DNA of 64,000 nt from Sporobolomyces roseus (Eukaryota > Basidiomycota > Microbotryomycetes > Sporidiobolales > Sporidiobolaceae): the NCBI GenBank assembly GCA_016617785.1, contig JADILM010000004.1, positions 1,922,001 to 1,986,000 of the forward strand, written 5' to 3'. Below the pieces are notes generated by a model. The model was given only the letters and a program-made list of their open reading frames with translations. It ran no database searches and had not been told where the DNA came from. The position numbers were made by a program, and so were the translations under genes. Below are positions 11,572 through 22,288 of this stretch, one piece after another (within the stretch, counting starts at the first letter, position 1; each line of letters opens with the position of its first letter).

Positions 11572-12941
11572 ATGGAAGAGGTCATCAAAATCGGTCTACC
11601 TGATAACTTTCACCCACTCGTTCAGTTCCCTCGGCTAATTCCTCAAAACTATCCTGGATCCAACCATCTTCCTCCTTCGATCCGTCTTCGTATGCTCAAC
11701 TACACTATCCATCGCATCGTCAATCAAGGAGGTAGCGACGTGGCATCCGTCGTCCGCAGATTGGTACGAATGGCTTTAGTCTGTAGGAAATGGAAAAGAG
11801 TAGCTTATCGGGAACGGGAGAAAGGTTGGATGAAAGCTGGTCACGAAGGAATGAGGAACTCCTTGGGCAAAGGTGCCCGCCTACACGACTACCTTCAAGA
11901 TGCGCCAAGCGGTCAACGCTGTGTAGGAGGTGCATTGACCCTCGTCGTCGTCGTTTGTGAGCCGGGTCGCGATGTCTCCGATCGCCATCGTGCCTGGGAC
12001 AAGCACTTGGTGGATGTCGCTAGGGCTTGTTCAAACACGAAGAGCCTGATGATGGAAGTTAACAATGGTAGACGTCTCAACTTGGCAGGGGAGTTCAACT
12101 GTTCGTCCATTTTCGTTTCTTTGATTCGTCTCTGGCAGCCCTACTAACGCTATATTGGTCAACTTTGACAGGTCTCGAGAAGCTATACATCAGCTCTGCG
12201 CAGACCGACTTGTCAGTCAAGATCTTCAAGCCCATCGAATCAATCTTTCACCCTCTCCCTCGAACTCTTACCCGTCTCGACCTCGCTCGAATCGACATTC
12301 CTACGTGGGACGCCTATCTCCCGACGGTTACGACCCTCACTCTCAATCACATCAACTTTGGTCGCGAGAGCTCTCCCCAAAATCGCCTCACCAACATCTG
12401 TCAACGGTTCTTCGCCTCTTTCCCGTCCCTCGAAGCTCTCGGACTCGAAGGTTTAGGGCGAATGGACTCGATCGCTTTTACCCTCCTGAAACCCTTCAGA
12501 CTCAGTCACCTTTCGCTCGGCTACTGCGTCTTTCCCGAAGGAGCGGCGAATTGCAGGTCTGGAATCAAGAAGTCCCTCGTAGAGAGTCTGGCACGACACT
12601 TCCGATGCAAGATCAAGCACCTTACCTTACCAAATATCGGGGCGGGAAGTGAGTACTTCAGAGCATTGTTGGAGAGTAGGGAAGACGGAATGGTTCCGAT
12701 TTACTTGAGGGGTTTGGAAACGATCAAGGTCGCTGCTGAAGGGTATTATCGTCCCAGCATGTCGCCTGGTCGGTACGCCTTCACTTGGGACGGAGAGGTG
12801 AACGAGTTCCAGTGTACGGAGGAGTTGGAATTTGTCAGACTCACCGGGAAGCATCAAATTTGTCATCCGTGGATCACTAGGTGGGAGCCTGAAGAAGCGG
12901 GACAGGAGTTGGCGAGATGGGAACCAAAGGAGTGGGCTTGA
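11572..12941 (+). CDS. F-box-like protein, family 2, member 1
   Basis: Two exons joined by an intron at 12101-12171 (donor GTTCGT, branch CTAAC, acceptor GACAG), reading ...GEFN-C-LEKLYISSAQTD. The N-terminal part has LPPSIRLRMLNYTIHRIVNQGG and MALVCRKWKRVA, the usual F-box layout of hydrophobic helices around an 'LVC..W' helix. The C-terminal half has irregular leucine-rich segments (RTLTRLDLARIDIPTWDAY, LTLNHINFG, FFASFPSLEALGLEGLG) and a conserved HFRCKIKHLTLP block. It ends with a duplicated RWEPEE / RWEPKEW motif. A role as a Skp1-binding substrate adaptor is inferred only. Two diverged copies follow in tandem. The start at 11572 is the first ATG of the long frame. Confidence 0.8.
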
Positions 12942-13369
12942 GTGTGAGGGGCTGGAGTCATAGGAAGGAAGCTGAGTAGGAGAGGGAGCATGAGTTTGCG
13001 AAGAACGGCCGGAGAACCTTGTTCGCACACTTCCTCATTGTCGTCTTTTGTATCATTATCTGTAGTAGAGTAGACCTAGTTTGTACTTTTGTCTTCATAC
13101 TGAAGTGAGCCACAGCCGCAATCAATCTTTCTTGCGACCATGCTCGATTCTCGCCTCAGAAGTTTCGAAAAATGGTTGACGGGCTCAAATCCTGATATAA
13201 TTCGGGATTGAAAGTGTCGACCCTTTCTTGACTCTGCGATCATAAAACTTGGATAGAATGAGCAGCTCCGACGCGGCGAAAGTTCGACGAGATTGCGAAA
13301 CTAGTTCTCAACTTTTCGATTCGAAGGCTCTCTTCTTCCCACATTCAACATCTTCTGCCGTTCAACTCG
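12942..13369. other. Intergenic region between family-2 members
   Basis: This holds the 3' region of the first family-2 gene and the promoter of the next. A copied open segment at 13249-13369 lies just before the second start, but nothing in it resembles a separate gene. Confidence 0.35.
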
Positions 13370-14709
13370 ATGGACCTCAACAATGCGAGCAACAGCGACC
13401 CTCACGTAGATCGATACGGCCATCGCACCTCCTTCCCTGGTTCTGGATCACTTCCTCCCTCTGTCCTCAGCCGTATCCTCGACTACACAATACACCGCAT
13501 TGTCAATCAGGGAGGAGCCGATATCCCTTACGTAGTGAATGGACTCGCTCGCATGGCTCTAGTGTGCAAGGTATGGAAGAGGGCAGCTTATTTAGAACGA
13601 GAAAAAGGTTGGCTAAAAGCGGGCAACGAAAGGATGAGCAACACGGGATATAATTCAGCGCTGAACAAGCAGCTCGAGAGCTCGAAGGGCGGCGATATTT
13701 GTGTCGAAGGTGGATTGGCGCTCGTCGCTATAGATTGTGCGGGAAACGTCGCAAACGAGCGATACTGGGATGGCCACTTGCTCACTCTGGCAACGGGTTG
13801 CTCAGCGACCACGAGACTGTCGATGGAGGTCAACAATGCGCGAAAGTGTAATCTCGCAAAGGTGTTCACGTCGATAATCTCTTCCCCTCTCTTCTCACGC
13901 TGTTCCTCCGCTTACCCAATTTATATCCTCGCTGTGCAGGCCTCGAAAAGCTCACTCTCGACTCGGCTCAAACCGACCCGCGCGCGAGATACTTCAGACC
14001 TATCGATTCGATATTTCGACCTCTTCCTCGATCTCTCACCCGCCTCGACCTGTCTCGAATAGACATACCTACTTGGGACGCCTACCTACCACTACTCAAG
14101 AATCTCACCCTGAACCACATCAGCTTTGGTCGAGCAAATTCCCCCGAATCCCGACTTACCGATATCTGTCAAAGATTCTTCAACTCGTTTCCATCGCTCA
14201 CGGCCATCGGACTCAACGGATTAGGACGAATGCAATCTATCGCCTTCACCCAGCTCAAGCCGACAGTCGTCCACCTCGCCCTTGGTACTTGCGTCTTTCC
14301 AGAAGAAGCGGAGCGTTGTATTTCGGAAATCAAGAAACCTCTCGTTGAACATCTCGCTCAACATTTCCGGTGCAAGATCAAACATCTTACTCTACCAAAC
14401 GATGGAGCTGGAGGCGTGTTCTTGCGGGAGTTGTTGGAGAGCAGGCAAGATGATACACCACCAATTTACCTGAGAGGGTTGGAGACGATCAAGATTGCGA
14501 CTGAAGGGTTCTTTCGCCCGGAGATGGCGATAGGGATGTTGTATTCGCCGGACGAGAACGGGAAACTCGACCCAGTGCCGCTAATTGAGGAGACGGATAT
14601 CGGGTTGCGTTGTCGGAAACACAAGTGTCCGGTTCCAAGAGTGACGAGGTGGGAGCCAGAAGAAATCGGTCATGAGATGGTGAGGTGGGAACCGACGGCG
14701 TGGTCATAA
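13370..14709 (+). CDS. F-box-like protein, family 2, member 2
   Basis: Close tandem copy of the preceding gene. Exon 1 gives SLPPSVLSRILDYTIHRIVN and MALVCKVWKRAAYLEREKGW. The only junction that keeps the family frame is donor GTTCCT at 13902 with acceptor CAG ending at 13939, a 38-nt intron, short for this window; it gives ...SRC-LEKLTLDSAQTD. The donor sits in the same T|GTTC context as in member 1, after about 27 extra coding bases. Exon 2 carries RLDLSRIDIPTWDAYLP, LTLNHISFG, the HFRCKIKHLTLP block and the RWEPEE / RWEPTAW ending at 14709. The role is inferred to be F-box-like. The junction is the uncertain part. Confidence 0.72.
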
Positions 14710-14949
14710 CGGATAGGGGGGGACGTGGAGAAGGCGGAATGTCGAAACTCTATAACTTATCTCGAGCGTGTGTTGTATTTATCTTGTAGCTTATTCTCGC
14801 ATTCTCGCATTGTGCATCGTCGCTTTTCGACAGGATCATCTCGAGCATACGAGAGCATCCAGCGAAAGCAACGATTCGAGAGGTTTTAGATTGCGAAACG
14901 AGTTTTCTCTCTTTCTCTCCTCTTCATCTCACTCCGACACCTCGATTCG

Positions 14950-16413
14950 ATGGCTTCTAAACCTGCCGCACAACGTCTACCCAAGTCTCTTCAGCTGTAC
15001 ATTCTGCACCTCGCTCTCTACAGGATTCACAACGTTGGAGGAGTCAAAGAATCGATTACGCCGCTCCTCAATCTCTCTCTCGTCTGCAAGGAATGGAGAT
15101 CGAGTACACGACATCAAGAAGGGCAGTTCTGTATCATTGCCAGCTTCCTACGGAGTCCCGCAGGTCCTAGAGGTCGAAGCATCAAGAAGTTCGATTCCGG
15201 ACCAATCAACTTGATGCTGGACGATATGGAGGAGACCTTCGATGCTTACATCCTTCCCATAACGGGTCTGAGGCTCTTCGTAGACTGCGTCGATGGAAGG
15301 AAGTGGAGCGATCGAAACGAATCTCAAATCAGCTCGACTCTTCGCAGAATCACGAAGCAGTTCAGCGAGATTAGGTTGCTCGAGCTCAGAATCGAAAATG
15401 GAGACGACGTTGATCTAGCGATACAGTTCTCTTGTGCGTTCTCCGATCAACTCGATGGAACAAACCGTCGGATCGCTCGAAACTTGTTTCCGGTTGCTGA
15501 TTGTGTTTATGATTGTGTTGATCACAGCCTTGACTACCTTGCTACTCTTCTCATCAGATCCGCCTCGACAAGCTCGAATCGCAATACGGTCTTCACTCTC
15601 TACGCTGGATTGCTCGCCGTTCGCTTCAACGCTTTCTCGGCTCGATCTTTACAATATCACTATACGAGCCTGGGAGTGTACCATCCTTCGGTCAAGATCC
15701 TGACTCTCGAACTCGTCACTCTCGGTCGATCCGATTCCTCGACTGCAAGCGCAGACGTCTGTCGCAACTTCTTCGATTCTTTCCCCTCCCTTCACTCTAT
15801 CGCTTTCAACTCCGTCTCGATTCCCTATCACATCGCACTCATTAGACTCAAAGTCTATGGGATCAAGAACCTCTACCTCGGACCCGACTGTTACATTGTC
15901 AGAGATCTGGTTTCAACGACATCATCGAGCGTAGCAGAACTCAACTCTTCCCTAGACGCAATGCTCGACACGAACTCCGACACCTCCGACAAAGACGCTT
16001 ACGAAGGGTCTCGCGGACCCTCCAAATTGGCAGCTTTCAAAACAGTTCTCGGAAACGACGAGTTCACAGTCTCTTCTTTCCTTCGCGACATGTCTCGCTA
16101 CTTCCGCTGTCGCATCAAACACCTCTGGCTTCCTCCAGGACTCCTTAGCTACGCTACAGCTGAAGAAATGCTCAAAAGTCGTTCAGGTCGTCCGTTTCCT
16201 CCTTACCTCGCGAAACTTGAGACGGTTACCTACTGTCGAGCCATAAAGAAGACACTCGTCATGGAAGGGAGAGCAATGACGGCAGCGGAGGCTGACCTCG
16301 CATTCGAGCAGTCAGGGTTCAAGAGCGTCGAAACAAGGGAATGGGACGAATCGGAATTGAGCGAGGATGATTCGCCGGGAACTCTTAGAAGATGGCAACC
16401 CATTAGTTGGTAG
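14950..16413 (+). CDS. F-box-like protein, family 2, member 3 (diverged, frame-altered)
   Basis: An uninterrupted 487-codon frame. The N-terminus (RLPKSLQLYILHLALYRIHNV, LSLVCKEWRS) and C-terminal half (FFDSFPSLHSIAFNSV, YFRCRIKHLWLP, ending LRRWQPISW) match the two preceding genes. The middle does not match in this frame. The position of the sister intron (about 15432-15558, GTGCGT ... TCATCAG) is read through in frame. The family segments LDKL and STLSRLDLYNITIRAWECTI appear in two other frames before the match returns to the main frame at VKILTLEL, after an apparent 1-nt loss near 15675. The gene may have absorbed its intron into the coding sequence, or may be decaying. Acidic 'NSDTSDKDAYEGS' insertion near residue 340. 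Confidence 0.65.
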   Translation: MASKPAAQRLPKSLQLYILHLALYRIHNVGGVKESITPLLNLSLVCKEWRSSTRHQEGQFCIIASFLRSPAGPRGRSIKKFDSGPINLMLDDMEETFDAYILPITGLRLFVDCVDGRKWSDRNESQISSTLRRITKQFSEIRLLELRIENGDDVDLAIQFSCAFSDQLDGTNRRIARNLFPVADCVYDCVDHSLDYLATLLIRSASTSSNRNTVFTLYAGLLAVRFNAFSARSLQYHYTSLGVYHPSVKILTLELVTLGRSDSSTASADVCRNFFDSFPSLHSIAFNSVSIPYHIALIRLKVYGIKNLYLGPDCYIVRDLVSTTSSSVAELNSSLDAMLDTNSDTSDKDAYEGSRGPSKLAAFKTVLGNDEFTVSSFLRDMSRYFRCRIKHLWLPPGLLSYATAEEMLKSRSGRPFPPYLAKLETVTYCRAIKKTLVMEGRAMTAAEADLAFEQSGFKSVETREWDESELSEDDSPGTLRRWQPISW

Positions 16414-16619
16414 GCACTGCATCCAATACGCTGCAAGACAAGACGTTCAAATAGTCACTCGCTTGTCCACGCAGCGAGTCTCGAGAGTGAGAGAGAGAAA
16501 GAGTACTGCTTTCGTATTTCGATTTGATACTTCGTTACTGACAAAACACAAACAACCTATTTTCCAGTCATTTCGTTTCCTTTGTTCAAGCGTTTGCTTA
16601 TATTCAAGCGGTAAAGAGA

Positions 16620-17928
16620 TCAGTAGTTGGAGTCTCGGTTGGAAGAAGAGTTGTAGTCGGAAGTGTCGCGGTTCGATGAAGAGTTGAAGTCCGAAGTATC
16701 ACGGTTTGAGGAATCGTAGTTTGACGACGATTGACCGTAGGATCTGTGAGTATTCCTATCCGACCTAAGTCTTTAAAGAAAGGCTGAGTTCGAGAGCGAA
16801 CTCACGAAGATTCGTTATCGTTTCCCGAACCGAATTGACCTTGACGGTTCTCCCTCTCCCTGTCTGAACCCCTCGAAGCAAAGTTGTCCTCCCTCGACTC
16901 AGCACCACCGAAAGAGTTGACACCATCTCCGTATGAATCACCTCCTCCAGCAGCAGCACCAGTCGAGAAGTTGTCTCCTCCAGATTTGTAGGAACTGTAT
17001 GGTCAGGGACAGATCAGCGCGATGAGTGAGGCTCTGATTCAGCGATGACAAAACATACGATTCGTTGCGATCAGAGGAAGAAGAGAATTGACCACGAGTA
17101 TCGTTGTCACCGAATTGTCCTCCACGATCAGACGAGTCTCTTCCTCCAGATCCGCTATATCCTCCTCCTGAGCGAGTGTTGCGGTCGTTGTCGTCACCGA
17201 ACGAAGACTCTCCTCCATATCCTTGTCCTCCAGGTTGGTTACCGTATCTGTGAACTCGACTTGAGACTGCTAAATTTCGATTCCGAAAGGAGATTGAGAG
17301 GAATTCAAGGCTCACGAGTCACCACCGAGGTTTCCACGTTCAGTCCTTGATTGCTCTCCGTACGAAGAATCAGTGTTACCGGTAGTGCGAGAATCGGATC
17401 CAGAGTAAGAACCATCAGCGAGACTGCGAATGGTTGAGTGCTGTAAATGTCAGCTTATTTCGCTGCTTCAACAAGTCTCGACGACTCACGTGTTACCCTC
17501 TGAGCGTCCATAGCTAGAAGATTCAGTTGCTTGAGGGTTCCTCGAGTTGTAACCTTCGTTCAAGTTTCCTCCTCCCGAATAATTGTCATTGTCGTTGTCG
17601 TTGCGACGAGTCGAAGAGGAAGTAGAATCGTAAGTAGTATCGGTAGGTTCCGATCCATAGGTGTTCCCAGAAGTACGTTTGTCGTAGGAAGATTCATCAG
17701 TGTTGCTGTGAATAAACGAAACGAGGGTCAGTGCGAGAACAATGACGAGGGGACTTGGGAAAGAGGGAGGAATCACGCGTAAGAGTCATCGTTCTCGTTG
17801 CTAACAGAGAAAGATAGGGTCAGTTTGGGAGCCTCAGAGAAGAAGAGGAGAGGTGAGAGAGGAGCTTACTTTCCACCTTTGTGAAGTTTCTTTTCAGCAA
17901 AGTCCTTGGCTTTATCGAGGATAGTCAT
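16620..17928 (-). CDS. Disordered hydrophilic, stress-protein-like (HSP12/hydrophilin type)
   Basis: The small first exon encodes MTILDKAKDFAEKKLHKGGK, an amphipathic helix like the start of Hsp12/LEA-type proteins. Several further exons (introns of about 60-70 nt) encode almost only Gly, Ser, Asn, Asp, Arg and Tyr: SSSTRRNDNDNDNYSGGG, GQGYGGESSFGDDNDRN, GGGYSGSGGRDSSDRGGQFG. The C-terminus is a short tandem repeat of SSSNRDTSD(F/Y)N, ending RDSNY at 16620. There are no membrane segments or catalytic motifs. A role in desiccation, stress or membrane protection is inferred from composition only. Exon joins after exon 1 are approximate. Convergent with the F-box-like gene ending at 16413. Confidence 0.65.
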
Positions 17929-18458
17929 ATTGAATACTATTTGTGGCAGTGAGTGAGTGGTCAGAAAGAGAGAGAGGGAAAGGGGAAGGGGAGAGAGAAG
18001 GGATGTCGTCAGTTGTGGGGAAAAAAGGTTGAAAGAAACGAAGGGGGCGATGCTCACGAGTTTGTTGTGCGTGGGGGGAGAGAGTGAAGAGTAAGAAGTG
18101 AAGTGAAGTGAAGAGAAGAGAGAGACGAAGCGGGGAAAAAGTTGAAAGACTTTCAGCGACGTGACGAATTTCGCAGCTTGAGAATGAACCGTTTTTTCTT
18201 CTCATTTCGCAACGCATCTAGATTGCGCACTTTCACCACATGGTCAGCTGTCACCCTTCGAGCGGGGACGCTTCCCGCGAACGCCGTTTGAGGAGGACTA
18301 CGCTTTCTTCGAAAGACCTCGTGCTCACTGTACTTTCGCAAACGACGATTCTTCCTGACGTGTTCTCTCGCAAACTTCTCTCGACCCCATCGACATGGAC
18401 CGACGCCGAGATGATGGAGAATCTATTTACGAGAGAACAGTAACAAATGAAACGTCTC
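17929..18458. other. Promoter region of the stress-like gene
   Basis: This 530-bp stretch lies between the start of the gene at 17928 and the 3' end of the next minus-strand gene. It has a GA-rich tract (about 17960-18120) and several TTTCGCAA / TTCGCAAAC motifs (about 18160-18370). No coding region was recognised. Confidence 0.4.
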
Positions 18459-19028
18459 TACTTCTTTCCAGGAATCTCACCAGCACCTGGTAGATCCGAG
18501 ACGTCTTCGTTCGCACCTCCCGAGAAAGTACCCGTCGAATCCCTCCCAGTCGCGCTATAAGGTCTACATCCGTCGCAATCAAATCTCAGTCGAAAGTCAG
18601 CCATTCACGTTTTCGCAAAGTTTCGCAAAAAACGAATAACAACAGCTTACACATATCCATTCGAACTGTTATCCTCCGTAACACTTTGATGTTCTACATC
18701 ACCACTGAACGTGGCAGCTCCGAAATCTGAAGGAGGTTGCGTTTGTCCAGAGGTCACTCCTAATAAATCATCTGTGACGGGAACGGAGGATGTTGCGGAT
18801 TCTCGCTGAGGTTGGGATTGTTGAGATTGGTCAGAGGGCTCTGTGGAGAGATAGAGAAGGTCAGTCTGCGTTAGGGAGTTGGGGTAAAAGGAGCGTACGG
18901 GAGGAGGTGTAGGAAGCGAGGAGGTCTTTGGTCGAGTCGACGATCTGTCAAGTGCAGCGAGAGAACAGATGAGTCTGATGATCGAATCTATAGTTATTTG
19001 AGCAGCCCACCTTGTGTACAGATTCCAT
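18459..19028 (-). CDS. Small hydrophilic Ser/Thr-rich protein, unknown function
   Basis: At least four short exons. Start at 19028, MESVHK, then IVDSTKDLLASYTSS, then EPSDQSQQSQPQRESATSSVPVTDDLLGV...FSGDVEHQSVTEDNSNGY, then a last exon RPYSATGRDSTGTFSGGANEDVSDLPGAGEIPGKK with its stop at 18459. About 135 residues, acidic and disordered apart from a short N-terminal helix. The N-terminus (DSTKDLLASY) is mildly like the start of the neighbouring stress-like protein, and both lie on the same strand, so a related origin is possible but not shown. No domain was recognised. Confidence 0.55.
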
Positions 19029-19255
19029 TCTAGCTGAGTAGTGAGATTGAGATAAGGTTGAATGAATCGAAAGTGAGGGAAGAAGCTGCTGTTGCGCGAG
19101 GGGAGTCAGTTCAAGTTCGCAAAACAGGAAGAGAGCTCATTTCGCTTACTGTAAGGCTGTGTGAGGTAAGCGGATGAAGATAGAGGAAGAGGAAGAGAAG
19201 AATCGACAGGGCTCTTTGAAAACGTCATTCGAGACCCACCTTCGCAGAACGAAGT

Positions 19256-20011
19256 CTAGTTCGACAGGGGGTGAATCAAGCGAAGAGTCCGAAGATACCC
19301 TCTGACTATCGACGAAGCTTTCTCTTGTCGAATGGGTGCAGAACAATGACGCTGAAGAGAGTGTACAGTCACGAGGAGACGGATGTGAGGGTCGCGAGAA
19401 ATCGACAGAATACTCGCAGAGATTGCAAGATAACGGTCGGAAGGTACCTGTGAGATCGGGTATCGGAAGAGGAGTACGTCGAGCAGATGAAGGACCTGCT
19501 GCTGAACGAGATTCTGGTCAGTTGCGATGGATCTGAAGCAGATAGGGAACGCAATGGGAGCGAAGAAGCTTCCTCTGAGAGCCAACGTCGGAACAGAGGG
19601 CTGCCTGGCTCCACCGAGTGCCCTATCAAGGAGCGTCAAATGATTCACAAGCGCGAAAAGGGAGCTTGGCGGCTGAGATAGAGTCGAATAGAGGTCGTAT
19701 GCGAAATCTTGAGGAAAGACAAGGCTGGGGGAAGATGCAGATGACGCTGCATGAGAGCTCGCTCCCCGTCGGCATATCTGCTGTACTATCCCTGGCTAGT
19801 CGGAGGAACGAATCAGAGCGTAGCGGCCAGAACGAAGCGAGGGGCGAACGTCGAGATCGATGAAGCAGCGCGAATGAGACGCGGGAAGCGATGGGAGCTG
19901 GTCGACTACTTCATTATACTGCTGTACACTGACCATGGCTCCTTTGAAGCCGTTCTGTCGAATTCGAGTGAGGTGTCTGAAGGGAAGGAGCGATTCGTTT
20001 CTTGAACTCAT
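19256..20011 (-). CDS. Unrecognised small protein, about 201 residues, three exons
   Basis: Three exons join without stops: 20011-19850 (54 codons), 19795-19448 (116 codons) and 19351-19256 (31 codons plus stop); the summed length is a multiple of three. Intron 1 is 54 nt with donor GTTCGC, an in-frame TAG, a CTGAT branch and TAG acceptor. Intron 2 is 96 nt with donor GTACCT and acceptor TTCAG. The protein begins MSSRNESLLPFRHLTRIR and contains QQYNEVVDQLPSLP, VFPQDFAYDLYSTLSQPPSS, LFALVNHLTLLDRALGG and VQQQVLHLLDVLLFRYP. It looks like a helical soluble protein. I do not recognise the family. The start lies 106 bp from the V-ATPase C start on the other strand, suggesting a shared promoter. 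Confidence 0.5.
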
Positions 20012-20117
20012 CCAACTTCTCTCACCAGCTCAAACTCGCACAGATACACTATACAGCTACTCAGATACCTCTCAATTTACCTCTAGTAAACTATCAAGAA
20101 GCACAGAGTGAAGCAAA

Positions 20118-21987
20118 ATGAAGGAATCGTCTCTCTTACTCGTATCGGGACCGGCAGACTCGGATCCACATGAACAGCTACAAGACTTGAGACAAGCTCT
20201 TGGTAACGGCAAACTAGGTCACGCTAGTCTGGTAGAGTTCCCACAGTTCAAGGTGAGTTTGAAACGGTTCCTTCATCATCATCATCATCAACAACTCTCC
20301 TCCCAACGACGAAAACGGGGAAAGACGCATACGCTAGTCAGTTCGGAGTAAGAGGCTAGCTGTAGCTCGATGGCCAGCTCTAGCAGCAGACTTTGAAGTC
20401 GAAGAGGTACTGACCCCCACCTACCTCGTTTCTCCCTCCTCTCTTCTCTCCTTTAGACTGGAACTCTCTCCTCCCTCTTGACCCTCTCCGAAACCCTAGC
20501 AAAACAAGATCCCACAATCTCGACCGCCGTTCAAAAGACAGTCGAAACCATCCGATCCCTCACTTCCTCGAACTCTTCTTCCTCCTCTTCCTCCTCCTCA
20601 TCCAACACCACCCAAATCGGTGATTCCTCTCGCAACTCTCCCTTATCCTCCCATCTCGTCCTCGATGATGGTCGACCCTATTTATCCTACGTATTCCCCG
20701 AGGGTTCAGAACAAGGTCAGACTGAAGAAAGTTGGACTTGGGACAAATCGAAATTCAGGACGGAAAGCAGGAGTTTGAATGAGGTGGTTGAAGGGATCGT
20801 CAAGGAGGTACAGAGTATCGAGAATAGTCAGAGGAATAAGAATCAACAGTATGCTCAGGTTAAAGGTCAATTGACTCAGGCTCTGAGGAAGAAGACGTAC
20901 GTGCTCGTCCATTTCAGCGAGCTCCGCAAGCGCTGATGTAACCGGGTTCGTACAGTGGAAACTTATCGATGCGATCACTCGCGGATGTCGTCTCAGCTTC
21001 TGATTTCTCCGGAACGAACGACTCGGAATACCTCGAAACCATTCTCGTGGCTGTCCCTAAGTACGTCGTCCTTTCCTCTTGTCCTTCTCAGAACATCGCT
21101 GACTCGTCTTTTCGCTCGATTGCAGGAACATCACGAAAGAATGGGAAGCATCATACGAAAGACTAACACAAATGGTGGTTCCTCGTTCATCAACGTATGT
21201 CTTCCTTAACTCTCCATTAGTGCACAACCCTCGCTGATGGTAGTTTGAGACCGTCATGCAGGAAGCTTGCGGAAGATGAAGAATACGTTCTTTACTCTGT
21301 GACGATTTTCCGACGAATCAAGGACGAATTCTCGCAGAAAGCGAGAGAGAAGAAGTGAGTCTTCCGAGTCGCTGCATTGTCTTTTCACGGCGGAGACTGA
21401 TGCTACGAAACGGTGATCTTACAGGTTCATTGTTCGAGATTTCACGTATGATGAAGAAGCTATTCAGAAAGGGAAACGAGAACTGGACGATTTGGTCGCA
21501 GAAGAGAAACAACTTTGGGTAAGCAACAATCGTCAATCGCACGCGTATCACCCACTGATACACGTGCGTTTCGTTCGCGCTGCGCTTACAGGCGGACTTG
21601 TTGAGATTATCACGAATCAATTTCTCCGAACTGTTCCAACTTCTCGTGCACCTCAAAGTGGTGCGCACCTACGTCGAATCCGTCCTTCGTTACGGTCTAC
21701 CCGCTGCGTACTTCGCAGCTGTCATCAAAGTATGTTCTCCTCTCCTTGTCACTTCGAATCTTCTCGCTGACGAGGAAGTGAGTAGCCTGAGCATAAACAA
21801 CATACCAAATTGATGGCCGCTCTATCGGATTACCTCGTACCCAAGAAAGGAGGAGTCGGAAGCAAGAAAGAGAAGAAGGACAAGAAGGAGAGTAACAGTG
21901 AGGAAGCGATGGGAGAGTACGCGAGTGTCATGGAAGGCGAGTACCACGAGTTCGTCGTGTTTGAGATCGAGAAAGTAGATGAGTAAA
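20118..21987 (+). CDS. VMA5: V-type ATPase subunit C
   Basis: Stalk subunit C of the vacuolar proton pump (V1 sector), which links V1 to the membrane sector and takes part in reversible disassembly. Exon 1 starts MKESSLLLVSGPADSDPHEQ. Family marks follow: TGTLSSLLTLSETLAKQDP, DDGRPYLSYVF, the WTWDKSKFRTESRSLNEVV segment, GNLSMRSLADVVSASDF, YLETILVAVPK, WEASYERLTQMVVPRSS, KLAEDEEYVLYSVTIFRR, KFIVRDFTYDEE, and LHLKVVRTYVESVLRYGLP. The end is EYHEFVVFEIEKVDE at 21987. A poly-Ser tract near residue 95 and a basic KKEKKDKKES insertion near the C-terminus are extra. The joins of the short second exon (about 20350-20410) are uncertain because the family does not align well there. Confidence 0.92.
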
Positions 21988-22288
21988 CCCCTCGTCTTTT
22001 ATGGTCTTTTGCTGTTTTCGTTTCGTAGCTCGTAGTTCCATATTGTACTGTTACTTGCTGTTTTCATTCTATCCCCCTCCTTTGCTGTCAACTTGCAATT
22101 CTGCCTCGACTGAACACTCCTTGACTTTGAAAGCGAAAAGAGAGAAGAGGAAAAGTAATGATTTCAGGCGAGGCAGAGCAAGTCAAAATAGGGTTAGTAA
22201 AGATGGTTTCAGACAGTGATAGAAAGACGAAGGATGTAGTAGTATAAAGGGTATCATAGCCAGAGAAGAGAGAGGGGGAAAGAGGAAA
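21988..22288. other. Convergent intergenic region
   Basis: 3' ends of VMA5 (plus strand) and the Spc105/KNL1 gene (minus strand). AT-rich with poly-T stretches near 22010-22050. No gene was recognised. Confidence 0.4.
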
